From the NCBI GenBank assembly GCA_037043455.1, contig JAWPHD010001806.1:1-64000 (forward strand): 64,000 nt of DNA, given 5' to 3'. Below are positions 1 to 9,792 of this stretch, in pieces. A model generated the notes under the pieces. It had not been told where the DNA came from, searched no databases, and saw only the letters and a program-made list of their open reading frames with translations. A program made the translations under genes and the position numbers. Source of the DNA: Cyrtodaria siliqua. Lineage: Eukaryota; Mollusca; Bivalvia; Adapedonta; Hiatellidae. Each line of letters begins with the position of its first letter. Positions within the stretch are counted from its first letter, which is position 1.

Positions 1-1291
1 GAGGTTGGAGTGGAGTTGTGATTAGTTATTTGTTGTGTGGGGGGTTTGGGGTGAGTGGAGTGTGGTGGTTGGTGGTATGTAGGGTGTTTTTGGGTGGTGG
101 TGTTGATGGGTTGTAGGGGGTTTGGGGTGAGGGATTGGTATTGTAGATGGGGGAGGGGGGTTTGTGGGGAGGTGGTTAGTATGTAGGTTGGTAGGGGGGT
201 GGGGTGTGGGGGAGTTGGGGGTTTTGGTTGTTGTTGATTGAGAAATTGGGGATGAGGTGGGGATAGGGGTGATGGATTGAGGGGGGGTTTGTTGTTTATG
301 GTATGTGGTATGGTGGTGGGGGTTGGGTATGTGTTAGATGAGGTGGGTGGGAGGTGGGGGTGGTTAGGGGGGGTAGGGGGGGGTTGGTGTTTGGGGATTA
401 GTTTGGTTAGGGAATGGGGGGGGATTGGGGGGTGGGGGGGGGAGTGGTTTTTGGGGTGTGGTTTGGGTGGGGGGGGATATGTATTGGTTTGGGGGGGGTG
501 GGGGTGGGGTTTTTTGTGTGTGGTGGTTTAGGGTAGAGGGGGGATGGGGTTTGTGGGGGGTGGTGGTTGGGGATTGTTGGAGGGAGGTTATGGGGGTTTT
601 TGAGGGTTTGGAGGTTTGGTTGTGGGTAAGTATTGTGGTTGTTTTATAGGGGGGGTTTTTGGGAGGTATTAATGGGTTGGTTGGGATGATTAGGGGGTGG
701 TGGTGTGTTGATGGGGGTTATTAAATTGATGTTAGGGGGGGGAGGTTGGGAGTGTTGTTTTTGGGGGTAAGTAGTGTGGGGTATTTTTGGGGTGGGTTGA
801 GTATGGTATTTTTGGTGGGGTAAGTGGGTATGGGTGTGGGGTATAGTGGGGTGGGTATTTTTGTGGGGTAGTGTATAGTAGGGTGGTATTATTGTGGGAA
901 GTTGTGGTGTTGTGAAAAGGTAGGGATAGGGGGGGGGTTTTATGGGTGTTGTTTTTTTTTGGGTGGTGTTTAGGTGATTGGGTTGGGTGGTTGGTAGGTG
1001 GGAGATATTTGGGTGAAATTGTATAATATAGGATGGGTGTGATTGTTTGTTGTGGGGTAGGGGGAGTTTTGTGGTGATTTTGTTTGGTGGGGGGGGGAGG
1101 AGTTATTTTTATGGTGAAATGTATGGAGTAGGGAGGGAAGGGGATGGGGATGATATGGGGGGTGTGGTGTATGTAGTTGTTATTTGGGGAGTGTGTTGTT
1201 TGTGAGGATGTATGTAGAGGTGGTGAGTTGATGGTGAATTGAAAGTTGTGGGGGTTTGTGTGGAAGAGTTAGTGTTTTATTTGTTATTAGG
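1..1291. other. Cytosine-free G/T-rich tract
   Basis: The first 1,291 bases contain no C on the plus strand; the first C is at 1292, where composition switches at once to ordinary AT-rich four-base sequence. The tract is G- and T-dominated with a minority of A, has many G runs of 5-9, and shows no obvious tandem period. Scattered TTAGGG-like words occur but never in tandem, so it is not a telomere array. Open frames at 277-531 and 425-649 translate to Gly/Val/Trp-rich strings and only reflect composition. It could be an assembly or read-end artefact, a natural strand-asymmetric satellite, or sequence in which every C became T. The sequence alone cannot decide. Confidence 0.9.
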
Positions 1292-2300
1292 CGGCTGTAT
1301 TGCTTTGGATGGCATTTCTGCTGTTGCTGAGGCTGTGATAGTTACCATCATTCTATAACTCTTTTTTAGTTTTTGTTATGTGTACACAGACACTTTCTCA
1401 ATAATTAATGCCCACGGGCTGTAATATTATGCCCATGAACATTATTCCAAAGTTTCATAAAGACTGAACAACAAATACTCAAGTTATTGAGCAGACATCG
1501 TTAAAATTGTCTATTATCACTAATGTGTATCTATATTTAATATTATATCAAAGAACAATCATAGGGCGTCTAAATACACCCAAGATAACAGTTCTCACAC
1601 AAGTAGTTTAAGAGTAGTTGACCTTTAAATGATTGATTTCGATACTTACGTTACTGTCACAAACGTTAGGCATGTTTTTTCATGCTCAGTTACTCCAAAA
1701 ACAGGAAAACACAGCAATAGCACTTATTATTGTGATGGATTTCCAAAGCGTTAAATTTTTATTTCATGACCACATTTTGGGTCTTTAACAAATTTAAAGT
1801 GGCATCTATACCACAAACATGTTTGTCATAAAAAAATTAATATTTACGTTACCGTATTTTTGATTGTATGTATTTGTTACATGAAAGTAAGTTATTTTTA
1901 TTGTGTGCAGTTAAACAATTTCATTACTATGTCTTATGAAACAATTAAACAATAATATTACCTTATTGAATACGCTTTGAAGATGTTCGAAAGTTTAATC
2001 TCTTTGTACTCCACTGGTTATATGTTTGGGCGATACTTATGTTACCGGTCGTATCGAGAAAGATATGCCTCAAAACGATTAAATATTATATATTCTGTGA
2101 TGAATTATAGAAATTTCCCAGTTTGAGAAAATCTATAACATATCCCTTCCTCTAGCCAAATGTTATGAACTAAACGATAGACGTCACGATATTACGTCAC
2201 GAATTGACGTCATGATATTACTCCTCGCTGTCGCCAAAGGAGTGACAGAAGAAAGAATACTTGTGTCAAAAGATGATTGGAAAGAAATTCATCACAGAAT
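1292..2300. other. Non-coding AT-rich DNA, no gene seen
   Basis: No exon-like open frame was recognised. Copies of the GATACTTACGTTACC motif lie at 1641, 1841 and 2032, and a CRE cluster at 2180-2213. The first 50 bases after the C-free tract begin with a plausible splice acceptor (a T-rich run, then ATTAG|GC), but I found no matching donor or recognisable protein. Confidence 0.5.
2180..2213. promoter_or_regulatory. Cluster of CRE-like ACGTCA sites
   Basis: Three ACGTCA-type words lie within about 33 bases: ACGTCAC at 2181, TTACGTCAC at 2192 and the palindrome TGACGTCA at 2205. TGACGTCA is the consensus cAMP-response element bound by CREB/ATF. No transcript is evident next to it, and a foldback begins about 90 bases downstream, so regulatory function is speculative. 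Confidence 0.35.
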
Positions 2301-2301
2301 A

Positions 2302-2466
2302 TATATTATATAGTTTAATAAACATATTGTCGTGATACGGAAAATAATTCACTCGTGAGAAATATTCTTGCGATATAGAAACTCGTGCGAAAACGCAAGA
2401 ATCTTTCTCAGTCGGGAATTATTTCCCGTATCACTTCAACAATGTTAATTAAACTCTATATATCGT
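2302..2466. repeat. Foldback (hairpin) element, copy 1
   Basis: This is a long imperfect palindrome. The left arm starts near TATATAGTTTAATAAAC and runs through GTGATACGGAAAATAATTC (2332-2350). The right arm mirrors it as GAATTATTTCCCGTATCAC (2416-2434) and ends in AAACTCTATATA. The central loop is about 20 bases. The architecture (about 160 bp, arms closed by an AATAGA/TCTATT-like word, CTCGTGAGAAA-like core) matches other foldbacks in this window. Confidence 0.75.
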
Positions 2467-4600
2467 GGTTATTACCAAGAATGAAGAAAACAAATTTGGA
2501 GACACGACACGGTAATTGACAAATAAAGCAAGTATTTAATTTATATAAATCTAAACAAGTATTTCATACTTACGTTACCGATACTTACATTACCAACATG
2601 GTCGAAACTGCAGGAGTACAAATTCGGTTACACATTATGGTGTAATAAACTTTATATTTACGTCATATGTAAACTTTTTTTCTGAGAAAAAGGTCGATAA
2701 AATTAATTGAATAAAAACTACACGTACGTTACACGTATAGAAGCTTGAACCTGACATTCGTAAATGAAGTGCTCCGTATACATTAATTCCAATGAAGTAT
2801 AATACCATAAAAGTCCTAATGTTACAGTACATTTGATTGTGTCGGGAATTATTTTCTGCATTTTGTTTGGTATACGATATTTACGTTACCAAGTTGATAG
2901 TCCAAAGTTCTATAGTTGTTACATATTAAATAATAGTTGTTTTCTCTAGTTTATGACTGTACCAAAAGCATTTGTTAAGAAAACCAAGAAGTTTAGATGC
3001 CAGTGCCACTGTTGAATGCCATGATGATATACCATTTTAGACTATTCTAGTTGGATACTTACGTTACCAAACAATATATATAATTTAATCTATTTGTGTT
3101 CAAAAAAAAAAAGTTTTATCTTCTAAAATATACCTTAAAACTGCCTCCTAAATGCAAACATTGTATTAAGAACGAGTTTGACAATAAAGATAAAACAATT
3201 GTTTTCTTTGTGATACTTACATTACAATATGACCTTACAATTCAAATTAGTCCATCTCCTATCCAAACATATATATTCAAACAAGTTAAAGAGCAGAAAG
3301 TGGTTGAATTGCCACTACACGGAGTTCAAATATGCATATATGAAGAAAGGCAAGTATGGCTGCAATGTAATTGCTGATAAATAGAAGATACCGAAGCTAA
3401 AAAATATGTCGATTTATTGAACGGACCTAACACATAAACTGGAAAGGAGTTTAGCATACAAATTAAGTTATATTCGTCTGTTAATAGAATATGTTCTCAA
3501 TAACATAATGCATTAGTGATGTAATCACAGGACATCTTAATGAACACTACCTATCAATAATATAAAAGATTTAACGTACATCTGAAGGTTAATGGTGTTG
3601 ATATTTGGAATAGCACAGAAACTTTAAAACTCATATGTTGTAAAAACTATTTCACAGAAACATTCAGAAATAATAGGTCTATATGATGAAGTATGACATA
3701 AAGAGTTTTTTTGATGTTCATATTTTTCAAATGCATGGACAGACAGACAGATGGATGGACGGACAATGCCGCGACATAATACAATAATACGTCCTGCAAA
3801 GGGCGTTATTATTGAGAATGGGCGATAATCATAACAATTATTCCAGGCTCTGTCTTAAATACTGATATCGACCAGTAACTCATAAAATCCATGTGGGTGG
3901 GATATTTTACTATGCTCGCTCATTTAAGTCATTTATGGCAATAGCTATGTTACTTTAATGTGAAATAACTAGAAATGTTTAAGTGGACATGAAGGCCCTC
4001 ACTGAAATCTATCTGCTGAAATAAGGTCACAATTATAAAAACATTCTCATGCAGCAATAGTGTCAATTTATCCTGAAAAGTAGATACAATATAGTAATGA
4101 TACTGAAAACATCTGTGATTGATTCATTTGAATCCATACAGTGGTTATTAAGATATAAAGTAACCTTAAATAAAGTAAAAAAGGGACTTAACTCCAATAC
4201 AGTACCAGATAAGAATTATGCCCCTTCCTCCTATGCTCCTTCAATGGCTTCTGCCATCCATAAGAAATCGGACACTTTCTCACTTACAAGTCGAGGGACC
4301 AGTGGGATTAGAACACACAGTGGTGAGAATCCGATGTGAGAAGGTTTCACATGCTGAAGGGCCATTATAAAATCCTTTGAAGACAATGGACAGGAACATT
4401 GCTAAGATACAGTATGCACAACTAGACTTGAAATTGATACTTCCTAGCTAGTAAAGCCAAAATATTATGAGAAGTTTTGTAGTAATCCAGACAAAAAAAG
4501 TGTGACATACAAATAGAAGTGTTTTTTCCTTTGTTACCATAAGAAGAAAAGAATGTCACTACTTAAAATACTTAGGTTTATGAGAATTATTTTGTGTTAA
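2467..4600. other. Non-coding AT-rich DNA
   Basis: No supportable gene. The open frames here (for example 3096-3377) show no family resemblance. The stretch at 3725-3775 carries a GGACAGACAGACAGATGGAT-type run followed by a hairpin-like end, which resembles the 3' ends of bivalve repeat families seen at 32.4-33.2 and 57-58.8 kb. A short SINE-related piece lies near 4254-4340. Confidence 0.4.
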
Positions 4601-4699
4601 GTCGCACCTCCTACAACATAAGGTAGTGATTGTGTGCCCTGACGGACATACGTATGGACAAGGGCATCACTATATATAATATGCCACGACCCCTCCCCA

Positions 4700-4885
4700 T
4701 ATAATATATGAAAAGGGCATAACAATTTCTTTGAATTTAAAGACAGTTCTATTTGTGTCAAAGGGGTGTTTTGGGGAAAATGACTGTAAACCGTGATCAG
4801 CCTGATCTGGTAACTCACATGCTGATCTGAGTTTACAATGGATGCAAAGGCTATTATAGTCGTGCTTAACGGGTTAAGGGTTAAT
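4700..4885 (+). repeat. Partial copy of the CCTTAACCTGCTA MITE
   Basis: The sequence GGGGTGTTTTGGGGAAAATG, then 'cctgatc', 'gagtttacaatggatgcaaa' and 'ggctattatagtcgtgctta', ending in 'gggttaagggttaa', matches the complete copy at 28766-28951. The left end is not clear, so this is probably a diverged or truncated copy. Confidence 0.6.
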
Positions 4886-5059
4886 ATGATTGTTTTGTGT
4901 TAATTTCAATGATTACATTAATGTATATGTTACTGTTGTACTGTCATAACTATATACCGCATTTGTTGGCATATAGCAAGCATTTAATTTTTCCCCAGGA
5001 GAAGGGGTGTGCTTTATTCTAAACAACTAGCTGTTTACTTTTTGTTCCCAGCGAAAATT

Positions 5060-6010
5060 GAGCAAAAAAATGTGAACACCAGATCATGTTCGACCGCTGT
5101 TTCGCAGCAAGTATAAATCAAACAAAATTTAGCTGTCCTTATTTTCTGAACAAACTATGATGCATTTGATATATTTACTTTTATTACAAAATAAAATTAT
5201 GATTCACGTTGCATTTTGTTGATCATTTGCAAAGAAATACGATAAAAATAATGCTGTTTCTTGTGTATTGAAAATTTGTAACAAAAACGAGGCTGGGAAT
5301 TCCGACATCAGGCGATTTCCAATGGACGACGGTAATATAATGCTTCACTGCACATATCAGGTTTCAAACTTGCTGTGGAGCAGTCTACGATCGCTGCTTA
5401 CCAGCGAGTATAATCGCTGCTTACCAGCGAGTATAGACCTAACAAAAGTTGGCCTATTCCTGTTTTCTGTATAAATGATGAGTTAACTGTAATTACAGAT
5501 AAAATTATGATTCGTCTGGTATTTTATTGATTATTTATGAAGAAATATGATTAATCATTTTATCACATAACTTACAGCGTGGGAGTGGAATAACACCATT
5601 CTATATTTTCGATATACCACTAGTTATATAAGTATGCAAATAAGCCTAGTATGTGCTGTCAAAAAAAGCTGATGATGACTATGATCAAATTCCCACGGTT
5701 TATGTTGGTTTCACGTGTTAAAGTGACAGGCAAAAAGCAATAAAAGTCGATATATGAGTTATGTGATAAATAGAATCTAACATTCGTTCTCATTCATTAT
5801 TGAATTTATTAAACTCGTTAGCAAAAATTATATAATGCTCGGCAAGAGCCTCGCATTATATCATTTTGCCAACTCATTTAATAAATTCAATAATGAATGA
5901 GTACTCATGTCAGACCCTCTATGTTGTGCATTGTGTAGTGAAAATTTGTAACGAAAATGAGGCTCGGGGTTTCGATCTTTGGTGATTTCCAGTTTAAAGT
6001 GAAGACGGGT
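5060..6010 (+). repeat. Diverged tandem repeat interrupted by a foldback
   Basis: Phrases such as 'aaaattatgattc', 'gtgaaaatttgtaac' and 'aaaacgaggctggg/aaatgaggctcggg' recur at about 5200-5340 and 5490-6000, which suggests a duplicated unit of several hundred bases. A 25-base direct duplication (TCGCTGCTTACCAGCGAGTA) is visible at 5391-5443. The second unit is split by inverted-repeat DNA (5560-5925). Confidence 0.45.
5769..5925. repeat. Foldback element, copy 2
   Basis: A long palindrome: the left arm CATTCATTATTGAATTTATT and onward pairs with the right arm ending AATAAATTCAATAATGAATG. Outer ends AATAGAATCTAACAT and ATGTCAGACCCTCTAT are inverted partners. The loop contains CTCGGCAAGAGCCTCG. 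The AATAGA/CTCTAT end rule is the same as in the foldbacks at 2302, 34108, 60125 and 60544. Confidence 0.75.
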
Positions 6011-7680
6011 TTACTGAATGTTTATTCAAGGGTACTATGAAAAGTGATCTGTATAACTTGAATACAAAGTTGTTTAATATCAATCTATTGATAGTTTTAA
6101 TATATCAAATTTGGTTGTAGTTTGTTTAATTGTCATTGACTGTTAATAATTACTTGAGAATTTTGCGAGGAATTTGAGTCGGTATTGAGAAGTTTGAGTA
6201 GTTTAAATGTTGAGAACATAAGAGACACAGGGGATTTGGGAATGTTTTATTGAAATTGAGTAAATAACACAAACACAGTCTAACACGCTGCTCATTTTTA
6301 GTATCAGATTTCATTTTGCAATTGCTCTTTGGCCAAGGCTTCAAAATGGCGATCCACTGTTGTGAAATTGAAAACAAAAGTTTTTGAGCGATTTACAGTG
6401 CAAAACAATTTATTTTTTTTCAAAATATTTTTTCATTTTTTCCCAGGATCTTGGTCAGAAAGTCAGGGTGCACGGTAATCTGCGCAGTCGCGTTATATGC
6501 CGACAAAATATGGTATTGTTTTTGCATATATGTATTAAAAGAAAGAAAAATATTGAAATATAAAAAACACTGCAGACTGTCAGATACCCATTTACTGGGT
6601 ATAAGCGACTTATTACAAATTAAAGTTAGCACTATCCCATTGTTGTTGTTGTTTTTGTGGTGTTTTTTTTACATAACTTTCAAAATTCCAAATCATTACT
6701 GTTTTGATAGTTCAAAGCATGTCATGTGTTTGCATGTTTGCAGATTAATTATACTACTCAAAATTTGCTAAGGATCACTTTTATTCTTCCATATAATTTT
6801 ATTAGAAAACGATATTAATTTCATTGATACTTAACAATTCCACAATTTGAATCAAGTCATGAGATCCCATGACCATACACTGCCCTAAATAATTTCATGT
6901 AAAATAGAAATAATGCTATTTATTTCAGCAAAAAATTTAGACAGCAAAACAGTGATCCTTATAGCAAATGTTGAGTAATATATTATATGTAGATTATCGT
7001 TATATTGTTTAAGCATATTTAATTAACATCGATTGCGAAACAAGTTCTTTCAACTTAGATTAATCACGCTCGATGGCTTCCTGGGTAGAACCAGTACTAA
7101 GCAATGTGGATTAATTATCTTGCTCAAGGATAAACAACATGGCCGCAGCGAGGATCGTTATATGGCACTGATAATGTATTAAAATCTACGTAAATAATAG
7201 AAAAACAAAGATAACTCCTGAAAACCCCAGTAAATTGTATTACCTTTAATTAACTATATTGAAGCAGGTTTCAAATTATATTGCATTAAATTGAGGTGTA
7301 ACTTTAATGCTATGATTCAAGAAATACTTCAAGGCTGCTGTAATATGTCCTTTTAATCTCACATTTTCTAGTTTAATAGTGCAGTTTTATAAATTTGTTA
7401 AGTACTGTTATTCCAGCCATGTTATATTATTACAGAGACAAACTTTATTGCAATTTTGTCTGGATGATCCTGTACATAATTTATCTTGATGGTTGGCATG
7501 ATTGGATCTTGCAGCAATCTTGTAATTATCGATATAAAGTAGCAAATTTGCTATCGCGCATTTCCCATGATGGTTTTCTTCGATACATAGTTCATATTGT
7601 ATTCATCAATGTCAAGACAAATTTTGGTAACGAGGATTGCATTTTGCATGATCTCATACAAAAAAATGACAAGTTCGCAG
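5926..7680. other. Non-coding DNA, no gene seen
   Basis: No domain is recognisable in the small open frames here. The stretch 7066-7150 contains 'ttcctgggtagaaccagtac', which is also found inside the SINE-like repeats at 28.3 and 37.1 kb, so a SINE fragment is likely. Confidence 0.4.
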
Positions 7681-7689
7681 AATTGAGAT

Positions 7690-8190
7690 TTTCGGGGGTC
7701 AAGGTGAGATCTTCAGGGGGCCCCAAGGTGAGATCTTCGGGGTCCAAGGTGAGATCTTCAGGAGCCAAGGTGAGATCTTCAGGGGCCAAGTTGAGATCTT
7801 CGGGGGCCAAGGTGAGATCTTCGGGGGACAAGGTGAAATCTTTTCGGGGGACAGGTGAGATCGATCTTCGGGGGCCAAGGTGTGATCGATCTTCGGGGGC
7901 CAAGGTGAGATCTTCAGGAGCCAAGGTGGGATCTTTGGGGGCCAAGGTGAGATCTTCAAGGGCCAAGATGAGATCTTCGGGTGCCAATGTGAGATCTTCC
8001 GGGGACAAGGTGAAATCTTCGGGGGACAAGGTGACAACTTTGGGGGCCAAGGTGAGATCTTCGGGGGCCAAGGTGAGATCGATCTTTGGGGGCCAAGGTG
8101 AGATCGATCTTCGGGGGGCCAAGGTGAGATCTTTGGGAGCCAAGGTGGGATATTTGGGGGCCAAGGTGAGATCTTCAGGAGCCAAGGTGG
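7690..8190 (+). repeat. Minisatellite, about 21-bp GGCCAAGGTGAGATCTTCGGG unit
   Basis: About 24 head-to-tail copies of a unit close to GCCAAGGTGAGATCTTCGGG, many carrying a BglII site (AGATCT). Some units have an extra GATC (for example near 7860 and 8080). Because the unit is close to 21 bases, several frames stay open on both strands: a 288-codon frame (7395-8261, plus) with an AKVRSSG heptad, a 200-codon frame on the minus strand with an LTLAPED heptad, and a third of 112 codons. Open frames on both strands with non-repeat flanks of non-coding character argue for a minisatellite and not a gene. Confidence 0.85.
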
Positions 8191-8204
8191 TCAAATGGAT
8201 AGCA

Positions 8205-8292
8205 CTTTTGACTCTGAGTCTGTCTCAGCTTGTTGGTTATTTAAACGATCTCGGTGTTTAAATAAGCCAAGTCACTGAGACCAGACTCTATC
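8205..8292. repeat. Imperfect hairpin beside the minisatellite
   Basis: GAGTCTGTCTCAG and 'ggttatttaaac' on the left pair with GTTTAAATAAGCC and 'ctgagaccagactc' on the right, around a short CGATCTCG-like loop. The total is about 80 bases. It starts right where the 21-bp array ends, so it may belong to the same element. Confidence 0.55.
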
Positions 8293-9090
8293 TATTACCT
8301 ATTTTATTTTGAACCAATTACATGTATTTCCAGTCAATTTGGTGAAGGTCTCAGATCAACATCTCTTGTAATTGAATTTAAATTAGAACCAAGTAAACAA
8401 GTAGATGTTAACTGTTAGTTTTCTGATCCTCTAAGAAGTTTAAGACAAAGATGGCTGGTGTTGGCCATCTTGGAAGCTTAATCAACATTTATTTAATTTT
8501 TAACCATTTGCATGTCACTCAAGCTCATCACTTTGGTAAATGTTTCATATGAATCCCTCTTCTGCTCAAGAGGAAAAGTATAACACACTTTATAAAACAA
8601 ATCTTCTATTTTTAGAGTTGGCTGCCATCTTGGATTTTGCAGAGTGCTGAATTTAAGTTTGGACCAGCTAGACATTGGAAGGATTTTTTATTATGCCTCT
8701 GTGAAGTTTCAATGTGAAGAAACTCTTTCTAGTGGTTTTGGAGAAGTATAGAACAAAGACTTTTCCTGAAAGTCTATGGAGATTTTTCCTAAAACTCTAT
8801 GTAAACAAAGATGGCACCTACCGCTGGAGGCCATCTTGGAAGTCCGATTAAAATGAATGTGATTTTTAGCAAACCTCATGTCAGGCCAATCAATTTTAAG
8901 TCAAGGTTTCATGTCATATCTTTTAGACTTGATAGCTATGTTAAATTTTGTAGGAAACTGATTTTCCATTTTTGACCTGCCAAATTTTCATGTTAAGTTT
9001 TATGAAAATCTGATGTCAATCCAGGTTTTGGAGAAGTTATGAAGAAAATATAATTGTCTCATGCATTGTTCACAGTACAATCTAAATTTG
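8293..9090. repeat. Diverged repeat with recurrent 'aagatggc...gccatcttgga' phrases
   Basis: The phrase pair AAGATGGCnnn...GCCATCTTGGA occurs at about 8450, 8622 (half) and 8809, each followed by a similar AT-rich stretch ('gaagtttcaatgtgaag', 'tttcatgtcatatc', 'ttttggagaagtatagaa'). This suggests three diverged units of about 180-360 bases. No coding potential was recognised. Confidence 0.45.
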
Positions 9091-9096
9091 TGAGTA

Positions 9097-9232
9097 GTAT
9101 ATAAAATGAGGATTCTGGGCCACAGCCTCATTTTCGATTTTTCTCATCCTCGTTCTGGCCGGCCCAGAACCTTGTTCTGGACCACAGCCTCGCTGACCTC
9201 GCGCCTGTGGTCTAGACAACCTTTTATATACA
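9097..9232 (+). repeat. Hairpin element with CTGGACCACAG core, copy 1
   Basis: An inverted-repeat element: TATATAAAATGAGGATTCTG on the left pairs with 'ctgtggtctagacaaccttttatata' on the right, around 'tcattttcgatttttctcatcctcgttctgg'. A reverse-oriented copy is at 21968-22104, where TATATAAAGAGTTTTAATCT opens and CCTCATTTTATATACTGC closes. Two copies in opposite orientation show it is a mobile family of about 140 bp. Confidence 0.75.
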
Positions 9233-9565
9233 TATGCGCATTAATCGTTTTCCAACACGATAGTTAAGAGAAATAGCTGTTACTTGAATTTATGGAAAAC
9301 TAGTGTTAAAGTTAACCTTTTTTTTTTCAATACATGACTTGAATTTTGTGATAAATTAGTGTTTTTGTTATCATGCCTACTATTTTAATGTTTTATAAAG
9401 CAAACACATTTAAATTTTCATATTTTATCGCAATACAACGCTAATCATAATTACTAACTATGAATTTAAGTTGTTATTGTCATTATGCAAATTTGAATAC
9501 CCACTTAAAAGTCATACTGCTATTTGCAATATATAAGCGCGACTGTATAGTATAAGCAAGTCTTA

Positions 9566-9792
9566 AGGTAGCGCCATGGTGTAATGGTCAGCATTGCGGC
9601 TTAGTAACCCAGGGATCGCGCGTTCAATCCCAGCCAGGACCGAATTTGGGTTAATTATCGAAATATTTCAAAAGTATTTCCTACCTTACCAGTCCTTCGG
9701 ATGAGACTTAAAACCTAGGTCTGCTCGCTTAAATGCGTAGTGCAATTCAGCGAGGATAAATAAACGCCTTTACGCACGCATAAGCAAGTCTC
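9566..9792 (+). mobile_element. tRNA-derived SINE
   Basis: The head resembles a tRNA promoter: an A-box-like TGGTGTAATGGTCAGCA (9577-9593) is followed about 25 bases later by a B-box-like GCGCGTTCAATCC (9618-9630). The body contains 'agtccttcggatgagactta' and 'aacctaggtc', a phrase I associate with conserved central domains of mollusc SINEs. Acceptor pairing is poor, so it is not a functional tRNA. The 3' end is taken where the next repeat ('taagcaagtctc') begins. Confidence 0.7.

Larger units (their letters stand above)
1641..3226. repeat. Dispersed GATACTTACGTTACC motif, eight copies
   Basis: A 15-base word, GATACTTACGTTACC with small changes, recurs at about 1641, 1841, 2032, 2566, 2580, 2876, 3054 and 3212. 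Two copies are directly adjacent at 2566-2594; the others are 150-540 bases apart. Flanking sequence is not shared between copies, so this is a conserved short word and not a tandem array. Its reverse complement contains GTAAGTATC, a strong match to a 5' splice site. Confidence 0.75.

Noticed and set aside
277..649. Gly/Val/Trp-rich open frames in the first kilobase
   Set aside because: They exist only because the C-free tract has few stop codons in those frames. Composition explains them fully.
1..1291. Telomere or subtelomere repeat
   Set aside because: TTAGGG-like words occur but are never in tandem, and no unit length repeats.
1288..1342. Host exon just after the C-free tract
   Set aside because: An acceptor-like TTATTAG|GC is present on the plus strand, but no donor or recognisable protein follows.
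6451..6771. 106-codon open frame
   Set aside because: No domain, no splice context; AT-rich sequence with an equally long antisense frame.
7395..8261. 288-codon repetitive protein gene
   Set aside because: The opposite strand is open as well, the non-repeat N-terminal part looks non-coding, and the frame follows from a ~21-bp minisatellite.
9566..9640. Functional tRNA gene
   Set aside because: A- and B-box-like words are present, but no cloverleaf with paired acceptor stem, and a SINE body follows.
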